DNA of 64,000 nucleotides from an uncultured bacterium (GCA_903870275.1 CAIQCK010000101.1:77141-141140); one strand, 5' to 3'; positions 44,328 to 54,305 are shown, counted from the stretch's first letter. Notes: generated by a model not told the origin, from the letters alone. Numbers and translations: made by a program.

Positions 44328-46694
44328 ATGAGTTCACTCCTGGCCGCAGAGAACTTGCGTTTGAACTTTCGGACTCTCATGACGGCCACCACCGTGTGCC
44401 TGACCGTTCTGTTGGAGGTTCTCGCTCCCCAAACCAGCAGCGCCGTGACGTTTGAGACGGATTACATGCGGTTGGAAATCGGCGGGGACGCCACGCTGCG
44501 CAGCCTCATCGCCAAGCAGGACAACGTCGAGTATGCCGTCGCTGCTCCGCCCTGTCCGGTGGCGACAGTCTATCGCGGCGGTCGCTCGGTTCCCACGGCG
44601 GAAGGCCCGCACGCGGCCGTGATCGGGCGATGGGTTTACCAAGGGGGCTCGCATTTCGACGCAACGCGGGTGCGGCAGCAGGACGACAAACTCTTGATCG
44701 AGTTCGGCGCGGCGAATGTCAAGGCCACCTTTCGCGTGCGTAGCACCGGCGACTATGTGGCGTTCGAGCTTCTTGGCGTGGAAGGAGAGCCGATTGACCG
44801 GATCGAGTTCCTGCGGCTGAATGTTCGCCGACTGCCGATGCTGGGGCAGTGGGTCAACCTTGCGTATGACGACCGGTTCGGCGTCTGCCTCTGCGGCGGC
44901 ACCGTTCAAACGAACATCGAGATGCTGCCGCAAGAGAACTGCGTGCAGATGACGGCCGCCGCCGAGGCTGCCGTCGGTTTTTCCGGTGCCACGGCGGTGC
45001 TGTTTGGGTGCCGCGATCCAAAACAAAAGTTCTTCGACGCAATGGCCAAGGTGGAACGCGACTTTCACCTGCCATCCGGCGTGACTTTCCGTCGCTCGCC
45101 GCTCCAACGGTTCTCCTACCTCTGGGCCGCCCGGCCCGACCCGCAGAATATTGACCAGTATATCCGCTGGGCCAAGTTGGACGGGTTTCGTATGATTCTA
45201 CTTTCCTACACAGCGTTTTCGAAAGGTGCCGGGCACTTTGAGTGGAACGACCGGTTCCCGAACGGGATGGCCGATCTGAAACAAGTCACCGACGCGATCC
45301 GTGCGGCGGGTCTGAAAACCGGGCTGCACATCCACTACAACAAGGCCGCCAAGAAAGATCCTTACGTGACTCCCGTGCCCGACGATCGGCTGCATGCGGT
45401 CCGCACATTCACGTTGGCCGGTAACGTGACGGCCGACGCCGCAATCCTGCCTGTCCATGAAAATCCGGTTGGCTGCACGCTGGACAAGGATCGCCGGCTT
45501 CTGAAACTCGGCAAGGAATTGATCGAATATGGGAGCTACAGCACCCGCGCGCCGTTCCAGTTCGCCGGTTGCCGGCGCGGACATCTCGGCACGCACGCAG
45601 CGTCGCAGGCGGCAGAAACGAAGCTTGGCCTGCTCGATGTGGACACATGGCCGGATTTCATCCGGTTCGACCAGACTACCGACATCCAGGACGAAGTGGC
45701 GCGCCGGCTGGCTGATATCTATCGCCAGACCGGGCCTTATGACATGGTTTACTTCGACGGCGCGGAAGACGTTCACGAACCATTTTGGTATCACACAGCC
45801 GCATCGCAACATCGGGTGTTTCGCCTGCTCGACCCTCCGCCACCTGTGTGTGAGGCGGCCCATTACACGCACTTCAGCTGGCACATGATAAGCCGGGCCA
45901 ACGCCTACGATAACGTGGCCACGCCCGACGGCATGAAAGACTTCTGCCGGTTGATGCCTTGCCCGACGGCGGCGGCGCGCGCGATGGATTTCTCGCGCAT
46001 TGACTTCGGATGGGTGGGGCGGTTCGGCCGCGCCAAGATGGAATATGCAGGTCCGGACATCTATGAATACGTCGCCAGTCGCGCGGCAGCCTGGGATTGT
46101 CCCATCTCCCTCCATGCCTCGCTGGAGGAATTCCAGTCGAACCCGCGCGCCGAAGACTGTCTGGCGGCTATCAAAACTTGGGAGGACGCCCGGCTCGGCG
46201 ATCATCTCTCCGACGCCGATCGCCACCTGTTGCGCAACGTCGCGCCGCAGGATGCGCACTACGTTTCCTGTTTCGAGCAACGGACCATTTACCAAAACTC
46301 CCGCAACAACCAAGACCTGAACGAGTCGCAGCGGCGAATCCTCGCCGACCGCCGCGAGCACCATCTGTTTATCAATGAACAAGGCCGCTACGAGTTGGTG
46401 GAACTTGAAGAGTTGACGGGTCTCGCCCAAGGGGCTCTGAAAACATTCCTGTTCCGCCGCGCCGCCGAGCCGGCAAACTGTTACGCGTTGGTTTGGTCAG
46501 TCGAAAGCCAATTGTGTCTGCGTCTGCCCATCGGCGGGCTGGTCGCAATGCGTCCCTTCGGCACCCGGCTGCCGTGCGTGTCCGACGGCACTTCATCCGA
46601 GTTGGTCGTTGGTCCGCGCACATACCTCCTTCTGAAGGACACAAGTTACGATCGGGCGAGGCATCTCCTTGGTGAAGCTCGTGTTGTTCGGTAG
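44328..46694 (+). CDS. Large secreted glycosidase-like TIM-barrel protein, family not recognised
   Basis: 788 residues. A hydrophobic stretch (about 17-38) after a long N-region is probably the signal. Residues ~40-250 are a beta-sandwich, followed by a barrel with D-G-F-R-M-I-L-L-S-Y, G-L-K-T-G-L-H-I-H-Y and Y-D-M-V-Y-F-D-G-A-E-D; the last segment places acidic residues at a strand end, as in melibiase-like barrels. A C-terminal beta-domain begins near 690. I cannot place it in a CAZy family. It is the first gene under promoter module C and is followed 32 bp later by a DUF6259-like gene. Confidence 0.65.
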   Translation: MSSLLAAENLRLNFRTLMTATTVCLTVLLEVLAPQTSSAVTFETDYMRLEIGGDATLRSLIAKQDNVEYAVAAPPCPVATVYRGGRSVPTAEGPHAAVIGRWVYQGGSHFDATRVRQQDDKLLIEFGAANVKATFRVRSTGDYVAFELLGVEGEPIDRIEFLRLNVRRLPMLGQWVNLAYDDRFGVCLCGGTVQTNIEMLPQENCVQMTAAAEAAVGFSGATAVLFGCRDPKQKFFDAMAKVERDFHLPSGVTFRRSPLQRFSYLWAARPDPQNIDQYIRWAKLDGFRMILLSYTAFSKGAGHFEWNDRFPNGMADLKQVTDAIRAAGLKTGLHIHYNKAAKKDPYVTPVPDDRLHAVRTFTLAGNVTADAAILPVHENPVGCTLDKDRRLLKLGKELIEYGSYSTRAPFQFAGCRRGHLGTHAASQAAETKLGLLDVDTWPDFIRFDQTTDIQDEVARRLADIYRQTGPYDMVYFDGAEDVHEPFWYHTAASQHRVFRLLDPPPPVCEAAHYTHFSWHMISRANAYDNVATPDGMKDFCRLMPCPTAAARAMDFSRIDFGWVGRFGRAKMEYAGPDIYEYVASRAAAWDCPISLHASLEEFQSNPRAEDCLAAIKTWEDARLGDHLSDADRHLLRNVAPQDAHYVSCFEQRTIYQNSRNNQDLNESQRRILADRREHHLFINEQGRYELVELEELTGLAQGALKTFLFRRAAEPANCYALVWSVESQLCLRLPIGGLVAMRPFGTRLPCVSDGTSSELVVGPRTYLLLKDTSYDRARHLLGEARVVR

Positions 46695-46726
46695 AGGGTT
46701 TGCCTGAAATGGAGAAGAGAATAATT

Positions 46727-48892
46727 ATGAGCATCTCGAAACTGTTTAATCTCTCTGGTCGCGCCGTGCCGTGTTGCTTGATTGTTCTGCTGGCTGTGGC
46801 AACAGACGCCGCAATGCCGGCGGCCAGTCTGGACAGTGCGCGGGGAACGCTGACTCTCGACGAACGCGGGCTGAGCCTCTCACCGCGGGACCCCGCTTGT
46901 CCGGCCATTGTCGCCCAAGGCAAGCCATTGTGGACGCTCGTGCTTCAAACTTCATCGCGACAAGTCGCACTGTCGTCTGTCGGCCAGAAGCTGCGGCAGG
47001 AAACGACTGCGGACGGCGTCCGGCTGGTCTATGAAAATCTCACGGATGGCACGAACATCTGGAAAGTCGGCCTCACACTGGATTTCCGTGGCAAACAGGA
47101 CGCGTTTGAAATCAGCGGCGAACTGCGCAACGACGCCGACGGCGCAATGATCCGCGAACTGGCCTGTCTTGCGATCTCCGGTATCGCGGCTTCGCCTGCC
47201 ACCCATCCGTTGCTCTGGCCGAACGGGCTGGGCCAGCGGTTTGGCGCCGGCAGCAAGCCCGGCGAGCGCACGTTCCCCTACCCCAGCCGGACAGGCACAA
47301 TGCAATGGTGCGCGTTCGCCGGCGAGCGCGGCGGTCTCTATGTCAGCTGCCACGACGCAACTCATGATGCGAAAACTTTCGCGTCGCGGTTCGACCCGAA
47401 GACGCAGCAGTCAACGTTGGTAATCCGCCACCAGCCGTTCTGCGCCCGCGGCGGGCGCTGGACGTTGCCGCCGACGGTGCTGCTGCCCTACGCCGGAACC
47501 TGGCACACGGCGGCGCGGTATTATCGCGCGTGGTTCGACTCGGTCGCGTCACTGCGGCCGCAGGTCGATTGGGTGCGCGACGCGTCGGGCTGGCTGTTGT
47601 GCATCCTGAAGCAGCAGAACGGATCGGTGATGTGGGATTACCCGTCGCTCAAACAGCTTTGCGACGTCGCCGACCAGCGCGGCCTGGATATCCTGGGCCT
47701 GTTCGGCTGGGCGCAGGGCGGGCACGATCACCTCTATCCCGATTACATCCCCGATCTGCAGATGGGCGGCCCGGAGGCGTTGCGCCGCGCGTTGAAGGAA
47801 GTCCGCCGCCGCGGCAAACGCTCCATCCTCTACGCCAACGGCCAACTGATCGATACCAACACGGAATTCTATCGCACGCAGGGCAAGGACCTGGCGGTGT
47901 TGCGGGAAAACGGCGTGCTTGCCGGCGAAAACTGGCAGAAGTTCAAAAGCTTCCCCGCAGTGAAGTGCGCGCTGGCATGTCAGGCGGCCCCGGGCTGGCA
48001 CAAGCGTATGCTGGAGCTGGCGCGACAGGCGCAGGAACTCGGCGCCGATGGCATCCTGTTCGACCAACTCGGTGTGACCGGGCCAATGGCGTGTTGGGCC
48101 ACCAACCACGGCCATCCGTCGCCCGCGATGGTCTATGCGGGCGAACGAGCGGCATGGTTGCGCCGCGTGGCCGACGAGATGAAACGCATCGCGCCGGAAT
48201 TCATCGTGATGACGGAGGGCTTGCACGACAGCGTCCTGGATTCGGTTTCGTTGTTCCACGGTTGCGTTCTCGGAGTGTTCACGACCACCGAGAAGGAAAT
48301 GCTGGCGCGCATGGACGGGAAGGCCGCCGATGCGGTGTTCCCGGAGATGTTCCGTTTCACATTCCCTGAAGTGTTGACCACTCAGCGTCACCCGACGCCG
48401 ATGTTGAACCGGCTTGGGGCCAACCACGCTTGCGTCTATGGCCTGCGCTATGAAATTGAAAGCCGCTACGGTCCCGATGTTTGTTATCTGAAGGAGGGCG
48501 TGATCCCCGTGCAGGCCGACTACGCCGACATCCTGAATCCGCCGAACGTGCCGATGATGGCAGCAACGCCGCCCGCCGAGGCGACGCGCTATCTCAAGCA
48601 ATTGGTCGATTTCCAGCGGCACCACGCGGCGTTGTTGTGGCGCGGACGGTTTGTGGATGACCGTGGCTTCCAGTTCAAAGGCGAACGCCTCATCGCCAAA
48701 GCCTACGCCGCCGGAGAGCAACTCGGCGTGCTCGTCTGGAACCCGACCGACCAGCCCGCGAGCTTCTCGCTGGCAGTTCCGAAAGCACGGCTCACGGCTG
48801 CCGCCGAACCAGAGCGCGATCAAGTCGAGGCTTTCAGTCCCCTGCCCGCCCAGACCGTCCGCCTGCTGGTGTGGCAGAAGCAGAAACCCTGA
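46727..48892 (+). CDS. Secreted DUF6259-like TIM-barrel protein
   Basis: 721 residues from ATG 46727, preceded by the purine run GGAGAAGAG; ATG 46709 in the same frame is a possible alternative. A signal peptide (about residues 12-30) precedes a beta-sandwich and a barrel with L-F-G-W-A-Q-G-G-H-D-H-L-Y-P-D-Y, S-I-L-Y-A-N-G-Q-L-I-D and D-G-I-L-F-D-Q-L-G. These strands align with the signal-less paralogue at 28580, so the pair may perform one reaction outside and inside the cell. Enzyme activity is not known. Confidence 0.74.
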   Translation: MSISKLFNLSGRAVPCCLIVLLAVATDAAMPAASLDSARGTLTLDERGLSLSPRDPACPAIVAQGKPLWTLVLQTSSRQVALSSVGQKLRQETTADGVRLVYENLTDGTNIWKVGLTLDFRGKQDAFEISGELRNDADGAMIRELACLAISGIAASPATHPLLWPNGLGQRFGAGSKPGERTFPYPSRTGTMQWCAFAGERGGLYVSCHDATHDAKTFASRFDPKTQQSTLVIRHQPFCARGGRWTLPPTVLLPYAGTWHTAARYYRAWFDSVASLRPQVDWVRDASGWLLCILKQQNGSVMWDYPSLKQLCDVADQRGLDILGLFGWAQGGHDHLYPDYIPDLQMGGPEALRRALKEVRRRGKRSILYANGQLIDTNTEFYRTQGKDLAVLRENGVLAGENWQKFKSFPAVKCALACQAAPGWHKRMLELARQAQELGADGILFDQLGVTGPMACWATNHGHPSPAMVYAGERAAWLRRVADEMKRIAPEFIVMTEGLHDSVLDSVSLFHGCVLGVFTTTEKEMLARMDGKAADAVFPEMFRFTFPEVLTTQRHPTPMLNRLGANHACVYGLRYEIESRYGPDVCYLKEGVIPVQADYADILNPPNVPMMAATPPAEATRYLKQLVDFQRHHAALLWRGRFVDDRGFQFKGERLIAKAYAAGEQLGVLVWNPTDQPASFSLAVPKARLTAAAEPERDQVEAFSPLPAQTVRLLVWQKQKP

Positions 48893-48947
48893 CCAACCGG
48901 TTTGCGATTGACAGTTTTTTTGGCTGAACAATTCACACTCTTCGCCT

Positions 48948-48953
48948 TATACT
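48948..48953 (+). promoter_or_regulatory. -10 element seven bases before ATG 48961
   Basis: TATACT lies exactly seven bases before the start codon, and no ribosome binding site is visible. A convincing -35 at 16-18 bp is lacking, and TTGACA at 48908 is too far away. It fits the leaderless pattern of this window. Confidence 0.4.
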
Positions 48954-48960
48954 CATCATC

Positions 48961-49671
48961 ATGAAATCGTCCATCGTCCTTCTTGCGTCACTCGTCGCCA
49001 CCGCCGCGCTTGCGTCCGATCCAGCCGGTTACTACAACCGCACCATCTTTGCGGATGACTTCAGCGGCAACGGCTTCGGCCCGCGCTGGGGTCACTACAA
49101 AAGTTCCAGCGTTGTCAAAGACGGCATCCTCGTCGGCATCACGGCCGAGGACTCCGACCACGCCGCGGTGGACAGCATCCGGTTTGCGCCGGAACGCGAC
49201 CTCGAGGTGTCGGTCAAGTTCCGTTTCGTCAGCGACAAGGCCAAAAGCTTCAACGTCTGGTTCGACGACAAGGACTACAAAGGCTCGCACGCCGGCCACA
49301 TTTGCAGCGTCAGCGTCAGCCCGGCGTCCGTGGGCATCGCCGACGCGAAGACCGGCAATTTCCGCAACGACATTTACGAAAAGAGCAAGGCCAAGCCACC
49401 GACGCTCACGGCTGAGGACAAGGCGTTTTTGGCCACGAAAAACAAGCGCTTTCCCGTGAAGCTGACGTTGCAGGACTGGCACACGCTGTTGATCCGCACC
49501 AAGGCCGACAATGTCGAGGTTTGCCTCGACGGCAAAGCGGCGGGGACGTTCCAGTCCGAAGGCGTCGGCCATGATCACAAGACGCTGGTCAGCCTGACGA
49601 CCAATCGCGTGGATGTGCACTACGACGACTTCAGCCTCAAGGCCGGCGGCAGCGCCGCAGCCAAGCCTTAG
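48961..49671 (+). CDS. Secreted beta-sandwich protein, DUF1080/LamG-like
   Basis: 236 residues: signal peptide (residues 3-18, A-L-A-S) and one jelly-roll domain. F-A-D-D-F-S-G-N-G-F-G-P-R-W-G near the start, D-W-H-T-L-L-I-R-T-K in the middle and the closing V-H-Y-D-D-F-S-L strand are typical of concanavalin-like domains of the DUF1080 (3-keto-disaccharide hydrolase) type common in PVC bacteria. Those can be hydrolases of 3-keto-glucosides or only sugar-binding. The stop is 7 bp from the end of the convergent AraC gene. Confidence 0.7.
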   Translation: MKSSIVLLASLVATAALASDPAGYYNRTIFADDFSGNGFGPRWGHYKSSSVVKDGILVGITAEDSDHAAVDSIRFAPERDLEVSVKFRFVSDKAKSFNVWFDDKDYKGSHAGHICSVSVSPASVGIADAKTGNFRNDIYEKSKAKPPTLTAEDKAFLATKNKRFPVKLTLQDWHTLLIRTKADNVEVCLDGKAAGTFQSEGVGHDHKTLVSLTTNRVDVHYDDFSLKAGGSAAAKP

Positions 49672-49678
49672 GAAATCG

Positions 49679-50581
49679 CTACGCGCGATGTTGCGAGACG
49701 TGTGACTGCCGATACTGGCGGGGGCTGCGGCGCTCGAAAGCGCGAAAAACACGGTTGAAGTGCGTCAGGCTGTTGAAACCGCATGCAAAGCAGATGTCGG
49801 TGATGGATTTGCGCGTATCCATGAGTTGCTTCCTTGCCTCGGCGACGCGACGGGCCTGGACGAAGCGCGTGAAGGTTGTCCCTGTGGTTTGGCGGAACAC
49901 GTGCGAAAAGTGGGTCGGTGCCAGACAGGCGTGCCGGGCCCCGTCGTTGAGACAGAGCGACGCGTCGCGGAAGCGGCTCTCGACGAATTCACGGCCGCGC
50001 CGGACCTCGACGCGTTCCAGTTTCGCCTCCAAATCCCGAATCCTTTGGGCGCTTTCGCAAAGCTGCCGCGCAAACAGTTCGAGCAGCCGCATGACACTGG
50101 CAAATTGTTTTCGCGGCAGGTAGATGGCACGGTCGTAGGCGGCGTGCAAATCGCGGGTGGACACCTTCAACCATGCGAGCCGTTTCCGCAGTCGGCGGAA
50201 CGCGGCGGGCGATTTTGGCTCCCCCAAGACCTGCCCGCTGAAGATGGTCGCCACATGGCGGCCGAGGGCGAAGATCGGAACGGCGACGTCTTGGAAACCG
50301 GCGTGACAAATGTAAAACTGCGTCGCGCCCGATTTCGCCGCGAGCGAATCGTGCCGCAGGTTGCACGCGAGGCAGCGGCGCAGCCCGACGGGATTCGTGC
50401 GAATCAACCGGCAAACCGGATTCCATTCCGTCTCCGAAATCGTGCGCCGGACAACCCCGCCCGCCGACTTCAATGCCATGACCAAACCGGTCAACCGGTT
50501 GAGGATCGCGGTGAACTCGGCGAATTCAGACGAGTCCGCCATGTGTTCGAAATCAATGTTTGTGGTCAGGTCTGTGTTCAT
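49679..50581 (-). CDS. PocR-domain AraC-family transcriptional regulator
   Basis: 300 residues when started at ATG 50581. The N-terminal domain matches PocR ligand-binding domains: C-R-L-I-R-T-N-P-x-G-L-R-R-C and C-H-A-G-F-Q-D-V-A-V-P-I, then G-Q-V-L-G. A coiled helix (about 165-195) leads to a C-terminal double helix-turn-helix (C-L-A-P-T-H-F-S-H-V-F and I-T-D-I-C-F-A-C-G-F-N-S-L-T-H-F). This sensor type differs from the cupin of the AraC protein at 18935, so the two should respond to different ligands. It is divergent from the ThuA operon across 105 bp, its probable target. No ribosome binding site is seen. Confidence 0.85.
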   Translation of the reverse strand: MNTDLTTNIDFEHMADSSEFAEFTAILNRLTGLVMALKSAGGVVRRTISETEWNPVCRLIRTNPVGLRRCLACNLRHDSLAAKSGATQFYICHAGFQDVAVPIFALGRHVATIFSGQVLGEPKSPAAFRRLRKRLAWLKVSTRDLHAAYDRAIYLPRKQFASVMRLLELFARQLCESAQRIRDLEAKLERVEVRRGREFVESRFRDASLCLNDGARHACLAPTHFSHVFRQTTGTTFTRFVQARRVAEARKQLMDTRKSITDICFACGFNSLTHFNRVFRAFERRSPRQYRQSHVSQHRA

Positions 50582-50649
50582 GCGCGGCGGCAACCGGTGC
50601 GAGTCTCGAATTTGTCACGCAAGAAATGTAAAACAAAACGAAAAGGATG

Positions 50650-50680
50650 TTGAGACGTTTTTCGCGACCCGCAAGATACT
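50650..50680 (+). promoter_or_regulatory. Predicted promoter of the ThuA operon
   Basis: TTGAGA (50650-50655) and GATACT (50675-50680) are 19 bp apart. The -10 is six bases before ATG 50687, with no ribosome binding site. It lies in the divergent region next to the PocR/AraC gene. Confidence 0.5.
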
Positions 50681-50686
50681 GGGCAC

Positions 50687-52828
50687 ATGAAGAAGATTTG
50701 CCACCGCCATTTCCTCGGAGCTACTGCCGTTTCCTTCCTGTGTGCTGTTGGCCTGACTGACTTCGCCGCTTTGTTGCCTTCGGCTGCGCTCGCAAAGGAC
50801 ACGAAGGTGGTGCTGCTGGCGGGCGTGAAGAGCCACGGTCCCGGCGAACATGAATACGAAAAGACGTTGGACCTCTTCCGGCATTGCCTGGACACGGGGT
50901 TGAATGTTCGGCACGTGATCGTCGAACTCCACACCGGCGGCTGGCCGCATGATGAGAAGACGCTCGACGACGCCGACACGATTGTCATTTTCAGCGATGG
51001 CGGCAGCAAGGGGAACCAGCATCCGCTCCTGACAGGCAACTACATGGCGGCGCTGGAGAAACAGATGAAACGCGGCTGCGGCTTGGTGTTGATTCATTGG
51101 ACACTTAACCTGCCGTCGAAGATCGGCAGCGAGACATTCCTGCAATGGGTTGGCGGCTTCAAGGACTACGAAAATTTGGTGCGTCCGATCGGCGAACCGT
51201 TCCGCCCCACCGACTGGTCGAAGCAGGCGGCGCATCCAATCTGCCGCGGGTTGAAACCGTTCGAGATGCCGGAGGACGAGTATAAGACACCGGAACGTCT
51301 TCTCTCGGCCAAGCCGGGATTCGTGCCGATCCTGCCGTTCCCCGGCAAGCCGGGCGCGCCGTTGTGGGCGTGGGCGTGGGAACGCGAGGATGGCGGGCGC
51401 GGGTTCGCTTACGCCGGCGGGCACAAGCACGCCATTTGGGAGATCGAGGACCTGCGCAAGGCGATGCTCAACGCCATCCTCTGGACCGCGAAGAAAAACG
51501 TGCCGAACGACGGCGTGATTTCATCGCTGCCGATGGCCGCCACGACGCCGCCCGAGCCGGTGTTCGTGCCGATCAAAATTGACGGGCCGGTGCACGACCC
51601 GTCCATCGGAAGTTATTGGTATGGGCCGTTCAACGAGTCCTGCTCGCTGGTGGATGTCAACGGCGACGGCTGGCTCGACATCACCTGCGGCGTGAACTGG
51701 TATGAGAATCCCGGTCCGCGCGGCGGCAAGTGGAAGAAGCACGCCTGCTACTTTGTTGACGCGGAGAAACGAAATTTCCTGCACGGCCACTGCCATGAAC
51801 TGGCCCTAGACGTGAACCGGGACGGATTCGTGGACATAGTCAATGCGGGCTATCAGCCGGACATCGGCGGCGTGCTGTGGTATGAAAACCCAGGACCTCG
51901 CGGCGGCAAGTGGAAAGCGCATCGCATCCACACCTCGCCTTTTGTCGAGGGCGTTCTGGCGGCCGACATCAACGGCGACGGGCATCCCGATCTCGTCGTG
52001 AACCACTTCCGCAGATACGGCGGAGCCGAGGGCGAAGGCTCTGTCGCGCGCGTCGAGCCGATTGTTTGGCTGGAGTCCATCGGCAAGGAGCCGTGGTTCG
52101 TCGAACACGTCATCGCGTCCGAGGCCGACGATCACGGCATCGGCGTGGGCGACATCAACGGCGATGGCCGCCCCGACATCGTCACCAAACACGGTTGGTA
52201 TGAAGCGCCGCCGAACCCCGCCGACGGGCCGTGGCGTTTCCACAACGACTTCGAGATGTTGTTCCGTGCCTCGCTGCCGATCTTGGTGACGGACGTGAAC
52301 GGCGACGGCCTGAACGACATCATCGCCGGCAACGGCCACGGCTACGGTTTGTGTTGGTTCGAGCAGAAGCTGCGCGACGGGAAGCGGACGTTCGAGCGGC
52401 ACGCCATCGAGGAGCACTACGGCGAATTCCACACGATGACGCTGGCCGACGTGAACGGCGACGGCAAACCCGACCTCGTGACGGGCAAACGGCTGTTGGG
52501 ACACGACGGCCGCGATGAAGGCGAATGGGACCCGCTGTTTTTGTTTTGGTATGACATTCAGGGCGGCAAGTTCGTGCGGCACGTGATTTCGTTCAACAAC
52601 CTCCAGTTTTATCCGGGCCACGAGAACGCCAACGAGCCGCCGCAATTCGCGCCCAGCACCGGCATGAAGATCGTCGTCGGCGACATCAACGGCGACGGCC
52701 TGCCCGACATCGTGGTCGCCGGCCGCGGCGGATTGTATGCTTTCATCAACCGCGGTGCGACGCCCCGCCCGAAATCCACCAATCCCAAAGTGCCGTTGAT
52801 CGGCGAAAAATGCCCGGACACGAAATGA
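50687..52828 (+). CDS. Secreted ThuA-domain protein with FG-GAP/VCBS repeats
   Basis: 713 residues with a signal peptide (to about residue 36, A-A-L-A). A ThuA (glutamine-amidotransferase-like) domain occupies about 38-270, with V-V-L-L-A-G-V-K-S-H-G-P-G-E-H-E-Y and G-L-V-L-I-H-W-T. The rest carries at least seven D-x-N-x-D-G-x-x-D motifs, calcium-binding loops of an FG-GAP/VCBS beta-propeller. ThuA proteins help convert disaccharides such as trehalose through 3-keto intermediates, usually beside Gfo/Idh/MocA enzymes, and such an enzyme is indeed next (52864). The propeller may anchor it to glycan or protein. Confidence 0.83.
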   Translation: MKKICHRHFLGATAVSFLCAVGLTDFAALLPSAALAKDTKVVLLAGVKSHGPGEHEYEKTLDLFRHCLDTGLNVRHVIVELHTGGWPHDEKTLDDADTIVIFSDGGSKGNQHPLLTGNYMAALEKQMKRGCGLVLIHWTLNLPSKIGSETFLQWVGGFKDYENLVRPIGEPFRPTDWSKQAAHPICRGLKPFEMPEDEYKTPERLLSAKPGFVPILPFPGKPGAPLWAWAWEREDGGRGFAYAGGHKHAIWEIEDLRKAMLNAILWTAKKNVPNDGVISSLPMAATTPPEPVFVPIKIDGPVHDPSIGSYWYGPFNESCSLVDVNGDGWLDITCGVNWYENPGPRGGKWKKHACYFVDAEKRNFLHGHCHELALDVNRDGFVDIVNAGYQPDIGGVLWYENPGPRGGKWKAHRIHTSPFVEGVLAADINGDGHPDLVVNHFRRYGGAEGEGSVARVEPIVWLESIGKEPWFVEHVIASEADDHGIGVGDINGDGRPDIVTKHGWYEAPPNPADGPWRFHNDFEMLFRASLPILVTDVNGDGLNDIIAGNGHGYGLCWFEQKLRDGKRTFERHAIEEHYGEFHTMTLADVNGDGKPDLVTGKRLLGHDGRDEGEWDPLFLFWYDIQGGKFVRHVISFNNLQFYPGHENANEPPQFAPSTGMKIVVGDINGDGLPDIVVAGRGGLYAFINRGATPRPKSTNPKVPLIGEKCPDTK

Positions 52829-52863
52829 ACACTCTCCTCCACAAATCCACAACGGAGCCAATC

Positions 52864-54285
52864 ATGAAACGGAACACACAAATCAGTCGTCGCATGTTCA
52901 TCAGAGGTTTCGGCAGCGCCGGCATCGGCGCATGGGCCGCACCGCTCGTTTTTCCGTCGCGGATCCTCGGCGCCGCGTCGCCCAATGCGAAGCTCAACAT
53001 CGCGGTGATCGGGACCGGGATTCGTTCGCTTTATCTGATTCAAGAGGCGCTCCGGCAGGGCAGCAACATCGTCGCCCTCTGCGATGTGGATGCCGCGCAG
53101 ATCGCGGACACGAAAGAGCAAATCGCCAAGAAACTGCCGGACATCGGCGCCGCAGCGATGACGAAGGCCAAAGTCTATGATGATTACCGCAAGTTGTTGG
53201 AGGCGGAGAGATCATTCGACGCGGTGATGATCGCGACCGGCAGTCGCTGGCACGCGCCGCTGACGGTCGTGTTCATGAAAGCCGGCAAACATATCTACTG
53301 CGAAAAGCCGCTGGTGAACAAAGCCACCGAAGCCCGCGAACTCATGGCGCTGTCACGCACGAGCAAGGTCGTCACCCAGACCGGCACGCAGGGCGCCAGC
53401 GCGAAGACGTTCCGTCGCACGATGGAGATCATCGAGGCGGGCGTGCTGGGACAGGTGCGTGAGGCTCACCTCTGGTCCTGCTGGACGCCCATGTATCCGC
53501 CGAGCCACAACCGCCCCGAGGGCGAAGACCCGGTGCCGGCTGGCTTCAACTGGGATTTTTGGCTCGGCCCCGCACCGGGGCGACCGTTCAAGCAGGGCGT
53601 CTATCATCCCGGCTCGCTCAAGTATCTGCCCTGGCTCGACCTCAGCAACGGAATCCTAGCAGGCATGGGATCGCACACGTTTTCGCTACCGGTCCGCGCG
53701 TTGAAACTCGGCGAACCGACGCGCGTCGAGGCCGACATCACCGAGCCGATCAAGGAAACCTACATCTCCGCCGGCAGGTTCCGGTACGAATTCGCCGCGC
53801 GCGACAATCTCGCACCGGTGACGCTCTGGTGGACGGATGGAAACAAATATCCGCCCGCCCATGCAACCCAGGACCTGCAAACCATGAGCGGCGAGGTTCC
53901 CAAGCACGGGTGTTTGTTCCTCGGCGACAAGGGCGAGATTTACGCGGACGGCTGGGGCACGCATTGCGTGATGAAGCTGAAGGGCGACAAGAAATGGCGC
54001 GGCGTGCTCGACCACGAGACGGTCGCGGCGGTGCCCGTCACGCTGCCGCGCGTGGAAGCCGACAACCACATGATCGAATGGTTGCAGGCCTGTCAGGGCG
54101 GCCCCGCCACGTTTACCAATCTCGAGATCGGCGCACACTGCTGTCAGGTGTTCCTGCCCGGCATCCTCTCGTTGAGGCTGGGCCGGCCAATCGAATGGGA
54201 CGCAGCACACCTGAATGTTCCCGGCGCGCCTGAAGCCGAACCGCTGATTCAGAAGAACTATCGCACGAAGTGGTTGATGATATGA
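52864..54285 (+). CDS. Tat-exported Gfo/Idh/MocA-family oxidoreductase, second copy
   Basis: 473 residues. ATG 52864 follows GGAG (52854-52857) and opens a twin-arginine signal (S-R-R-M-F-I-R-G); upstream in-frame ATGs at 52810 and 52825 overlap or abut the previous gene. The Rossmann start is L-N-I-A-V-I-G-T-G-I-R and the family motif Y-C-E-K-P-L-V is present, followed by an alpha/beta C-terminal domain. It lies between two ThuA proteins, the layout of systems that oxidise sugars to 3-keto forms outside the cytoplasm. Its relative at 17570 has a different neighbourhood. Confidence 0.85.
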   Translation: MKRNTQISRRMFIRGFGSAGIGAWAAPLVFPSRILGAASPNAKLNIAVIGTGIRSLYLIQEALRQGSNIVALCDVDAAQIADTKEQIAKKLPDIGAAAMTKAKVYDDYRKLLEAERSFDAVMIATGSRWHAPLTVVFMKAGKHIYCEKPLVNKATEARELMALSRTSKVVTQTGTQGASAKTFRRTMEIIEAGVLGQVREAHLWSCWTPMYPPSHNRPEGEDPVPAGFNWDFWLGPAPGRPFKQGVYHPGSLKYLPWLDLSNGILAGMGSHTFSLPVRALKLGEPTRVEADITEPIKETYISAGRFRYEFAARDNLAPVTLWWTDGNKYPPAHATQDLQTMSGEVPKHGCLFLGDKGEIYADGWGTHCVMKLKGDKKWRGVLDHETVAAVPVTLPRVEADNHMIEWLQACQGGPATFTNLEIGAHCCQVFLPGILSLRLGRPIEWDAAHLNVPGAPEAEPLIQKNYRTKWLMI

Positions 54286-54305
54286 GATGGTGGAGGCACA
54301 GATAC

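Noticed and set aside
48908-48913. Consensus TTGACA as -35 for the gene at 48961
   Set aside because: It is 34 bp from the TATACT -10, too far for sigma-70 promoters.
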